Assembly: GCA_963624415.1 (NCBI GenBank)
Contig: CAVFPQ010000142.1
Location: 1-5,664 of the forward strand
DNA: 5,664 nt
Direction of reading: 5' to 3'
Source: RUG806 sp963624415
Lineage (GTDB): Bacteria > Bacillota > Clostridia > Oscillospirales > Acutalibacteraceae
Part shown: positions 3,833 through 5,664 of the stretch, piece after piece
Numbering within the stretch: the first letter of the stretch is position 1
Layout: the number at the start of each line of letters is the position of its first letter
Position numbers and translations under genes: made by a program
The notes under the pieces: generated by a model
Told to the model about the DNA's origin: nothing
Databases searched by the model: none
Seen by the model: the letters and a program-made list of their open reading frames with translations, nothing else

Positions 3833-4903
3833 TTATAAGACTATAAGCTCCTTGGGGCAGCGTGTTAAAAGTTCGTATCCGCTGTCCGTTATAAGTGCCA
3901 TGTCTTCGATTCTTACACCGAATTTGCCCGGGAGATAAATACCCGGTTCATCAGTAACAACATTGCCCGTGACAAGAGTATCCTTTGATTTGGGGGAAAG
4001 ATATGTAGCCTCGTGTATCTCTACGCCAACGCCGTGACCTGTGCCGTGACCGAAATTTGAGCCATAGCCTGCAGCCGTAATAATATCTCTTGCCGCTTTG
4101 TCCGCGTCAACTCCCGAAACGCCGTTATGAAGCACCGACAGCGTTGCCATATGAGCTTTAAGCACGGTGTCATAAACCTTTTTCTGCTCGTCGCTTACAT
4201 GACCGACTGCAACGGTTCTTGTCATATCGGAATGATAGCCGTTTACGAGTGCGCCGTAGTCCATGGTGACAAAATCACCGTCTTTTATGACATTGTCTCC
4301 GGGTACGCCGTGGGGCATTGATGTCTTTACGCCCGATATCGCTATTGTTTCAAAAGACAGATCGTCGGCACCGTTTGACAGCATAAAATACTCAAGCTCA
4401 AGTCTTACCTGCTTTTCGGTAAGTCCGGGCTTTATGAATCCCAAAATGTGGAAAAACGCTTTTTCGGCAATTCTCTGAGCCTTTACGATTTCTCTGATTT
4501 CATCGTCCGTTTTTACCGCGCGAAGAGAAGAAATTGTCGAAGACAGCCTGTCATTTACAATAAAGTTGACACCCGGAAGCTTTTTGCATAGGTCTTCATA
4601 TTCTTTGAGTGTCAGTCTTTCATTTTCGAGTGCGACGGTTTTTATTCCGTTGTCTGAAAAATAAGTGTTAAGCTCATCATAAAGCCTGTTTGAATTTCTG
4701 ACGTACTTTTCGCCTATCTTTTTCTCTGCGGCTTCGGTATAGCGTGAATCCGTATAGAATACCGCATCATTTTTCGTTACGAAAAGACAGCCGTCGGAAG
4801 CGGGGAAGCCCGTAAAATAGAAGCGGCTTACCTCCGAAAAAATAAGTGCGGCATCGGCAAATTCACTCAGCTTGTTCTGAAGTCTGCTTACACGTTCATT
4901 CAT
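3833..4903 (-). CDS. Xaa-Pro peptidase, M24 family (aminopeptidase P / prolidase type)
   Basis: The cytoplasmic two-metal enzyme cleaves the bond before proline at peptide N termini or in Xaa-Pro dipeptides. At 356 residues it has the usual short bacterial form: a creatinase-like N-terminal domain (1-125) and a pita-bread catalytic domain (135-356). All five metal ligands are visible: Asp215 in MDYGA, Asp226 in HSDMTRT, His290 in GTGHGVG, Glu319 in DEPGIY and Glu333 in RIED. The active-site histidines in MPHG (198) and EIHE (297) are also present. Sequence alone does not separate PepP from PepQ, so no symbol is given. Its ATG overlaps the yqeG stop as ATGA (4903-4900), which points to translational coupling; no strong ribosome binding site precedes it. 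An Xaa-Pro peptidase next to efp is a common Firmicute arrangement (yqhT-efp in Bacillus). Confidence 0.93.
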   Translation of the reverse strand: MNERVSRLQNKLSEFADAALIFSEVSRFYFTGFPASDGCLFVTKNDAVFYTDSRYTEAAEKKIGEKYVRNSNRLYDELNTYFSDNGIKTVALENERLTLKEYEDLCKKLPGVNFIVNDRLSSTISSLRAVKTDDEIREIVKAQRIAEKAFFHILGFIKPGLTEKQVRLELEYFMLSNGADDLSFETIAISGVKTSMPHGVPGDNVIKDGDFVTMDYGALVNGYHSDMTRTVAVGHVSDEQKKVYDTVLKAHMATLSVLHNGVSGVDADKAARDIITAAGYGSNFGHGTGHGVGVEIHEATYLSPKSKDTLVTGNVVTDEPGIYLPGKFGVRIEDMALITDSGYELLTRCPKELIVL

Positions 4904-5427
4904 ATTTTATCGCCAAGACCTTTCAGTTTAAGATAGTCATGCTCCTGCTTACGCAAAATCTGATATCTGAAAAAGAGAAAATATTCCGTTCTTGTGGGGC
5001 GAATTCTTATTGAAATGGCACCGGAGTCGTTTGCGCCTCTTATGTCGGTAAACAGCTGATCACCGATGAATGCCATTTCAGAAACATTTATACCGAGTAT
5101 TTCGGCGCCTCTTAAATAGTTCCTCGGATTGGGCTTTTTGGAATTGCCGATTGCGGGCATACCGTCAAATTTCTTTGACATAACTCTCGCTCTGAGCGGG
5201 TATGTGTTTGAAATTATGATAAGAGGGAAGCCCTCCGCACGCATTTTGCGTGTCCATTCTTTCGCACCTGGCAGAAGTGTGTAGCTGCAGTCATAAGCCA
5301 GAGTGTTGTCAATGTCAAGCGCAATGCCCTTAGCACCCATCTTTCTTAAATCATCGGCAGTAATGTCTGTCAGCTTATCGTAAAAATATTGGGGTGTGCA
5401 GTTGTTTTCGAAGCTGCGATCGATCAT
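4900..5427 (-). CDS. yqeG: YqeG-family HAD superfamily phosphatase (subclass IIIA)
   Basis: A small HAD-type phosphohydrolase; the family's physiological substrate is not settled. The 175 residues hold all HAD motifs: DIDNT at 38-42 (nucleophile Asp38 and acid Asp40), Ser73 in IIISNT, Lys97/98 before PNP, and GDQLFTD at 122-128 with its magnesium-binding acidic residues. No large cap domain, consistent with subclass III, and no signal peptide. ATG at 5427 is chosen because AAGGAG (5440-5435) lies seven bases upstream and MIDRSF begins the conserved part; the in-frame start at 5466 would add 13 residues ahead of the ribosome binding site. Its last bases overlap the peptidase start, making it the first recognisable gene of the minus-strand cluster. 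Its promoter is not clear in the window. Confidence 0.9.
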   Translation of the reverse strand: MIDRSFENNCTPQYFYDKLTDITADDLRKMGAKGIALDIDNTLAYDCSYTLLPGAKEWTRKMRAEGFPLIIISNTYPLRARVMSKKFDGMPAIGNSKKPNPRNYLRGAEILGINVSEMAFIGDQLFTDIRGANDSGAISIRIRPTRTEYFLFFRYQILRKQEHDYLKLKGLGDKI

Positions 5428-5434
5428 AGGGAGT

Positions 5435-5440
5435 CTCCTT
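5435..5440 (-). promoter_or_regulatory. Ribosome binding site that sets the yqeG start
   Basis: AAGGAG on the minus strand, seven bases before ATG at 5427-5425. It lies inside the longer open frame starting at 5466, so that upstream start is unlikely. Confidence 0.8.
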
Positions 5441-5443
5441 ATG

Positions 5444-5611
5444 TCACGAAAAAAACCGTGATGCATCTCTAAAAATAAAGCAGGTCTTCAGCCACTCACT
5501 GATAACGAAGTATTGGTTTCTCACCGAAAAATCCCCCATATCTTTGTCCGAAAGCCTTGTTTCGTTTTCGTACTTCGATATGAAAAATTTTTCTCGGCTA
5601 TGAAACTGCAT
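5444..5611 (-). CDS. Hypothetical 55-residue ORF upstream of yqeG, related to the sequence at the left edge
   Basis: The frame runs from ATG at 5611 to TGA at 5446-5444 and begins MQFHSREKFFISKYENETR. It has a protein-like mix of charged and aromatic residues and no membrane segment. The central NQYFVISEWLK matches KQYFLISTWLK encoded at 27-56 on the plus strand. Similarity stops soon after, so the last dozen residues (FIFRDASRFFS) may be unrelated flanking sequence. There is no ribosome binding site before the ATG; a GTG at 5524-5522 with GGGGGA upstream is an alternative start giving 26 residues. A TCACG/CGTGA hairpin with an A/T-rich loop covers its end (5444-5461). The ORF ends 16 bases before the yqeG start. 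It may be a small protein, a leader peptide, or a dispersed repeat that is open by chance; I cannot assign a function. Confidence 0.4.
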   Translation of the reverse strand: MQFHSREKFFISKYENETRLSDKDMGDFSVRNQYFVISEWLKTCFIFRDASRFFS

Positions 5612-5638
5612 TGCATTTCAAAACAAAAAACCGGGAAA

Positions 5639-5644
5639 ATTGTA
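5639..5644 (-). promoter_or_regulatory. Possible -10 box upstream of yqeG
   Basis: TACAAT on the minus strand within TTATACAATTTT. A -35 at the standard spacing would lie across the window edge, so the promoter cannot be judged. If real, the leader before yqeG would be about 200 bases and would include the 55-residue ORF. Confidence 0.2.
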
Positions 5645-5664
5645 TAACTTAAATTTGTTACAAA

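Overview
The window looks like a chromosomal piece of a Clostridia-class Firmicute, most like the gut Oscillospiraceae/Ruminococcaceae. The reasons are strong AGGAGG-type ribosome binding sites, housekeeping sigma-type promoters with 17-base spacers, short T-tract terminators, and the gene order YqeG phosphatase, Xaa-Pro peptidase, EF-P, acidic CD1247-like zinc-ribbon protein. The lineage is inferred from gene content only.

Layout. Bases 1-740 hold no convincing gene. They start with the tail of a repeated small-ORF sequence (5-67). A very G+A-rich tract follows (105-396), which I read as eight consecutive hairpins, and then a second structured block (430-540) with long inverted and direct repeats. 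Bases 541-645 show nothing I recognise beyond an 11-base odd palindrome at 635-645. Bases 646-729 are an A+T-rich control region with several TGCATAT motifs, a perfect 20-base palindrome and a 9-base inverted repeat around the promoter of a Fic-family AMP transferase (745-1791, +). A ThuA-like gene (1835-2515, -) converges on it and has its own promoter and ribosome binding site.

From 2586 to 5427 everything runs on the minus strand and is housekeeping in character. In transcription order it is yqeG (5427-4900), a Xaa-Pro peptidase (4903-3833, start overlapping the yqeG stop by four bases), efp (3730-3173, with an extra internal promoter and a downstream terminator-like hairpin) and the CD1247-like protein (3088-2639), closed by a strong terminator at 2586-2616. 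The shared theme is the protein end of gene expression: EF-P rescues ribosomes stalled on polyproline and the peptidase removes residues in front of proline. A 55-residue ORF lies just upstream of yqeG (5611-5444, -); its central part matches the sequence at the left edge of the window in inverted orientation.

The most notable signal is the 105-396 tract. It looks like low-complexity DNA and gives long spurious ORFs on both strands. If tandem G.A pairs are allowed together with Watson-Crick and G.T pairs, its plus strand folds into eight back-to-back hairpins. Every loop starts with G, ends with A and is closed by a C-G pair. Stem sequences change between units with pairing kept. The complementary strand would have C.T mismatches instead, so the structure belongs to the plus strand, as single-stranded DNA or as RNA. 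I do not recognise it as a named element.
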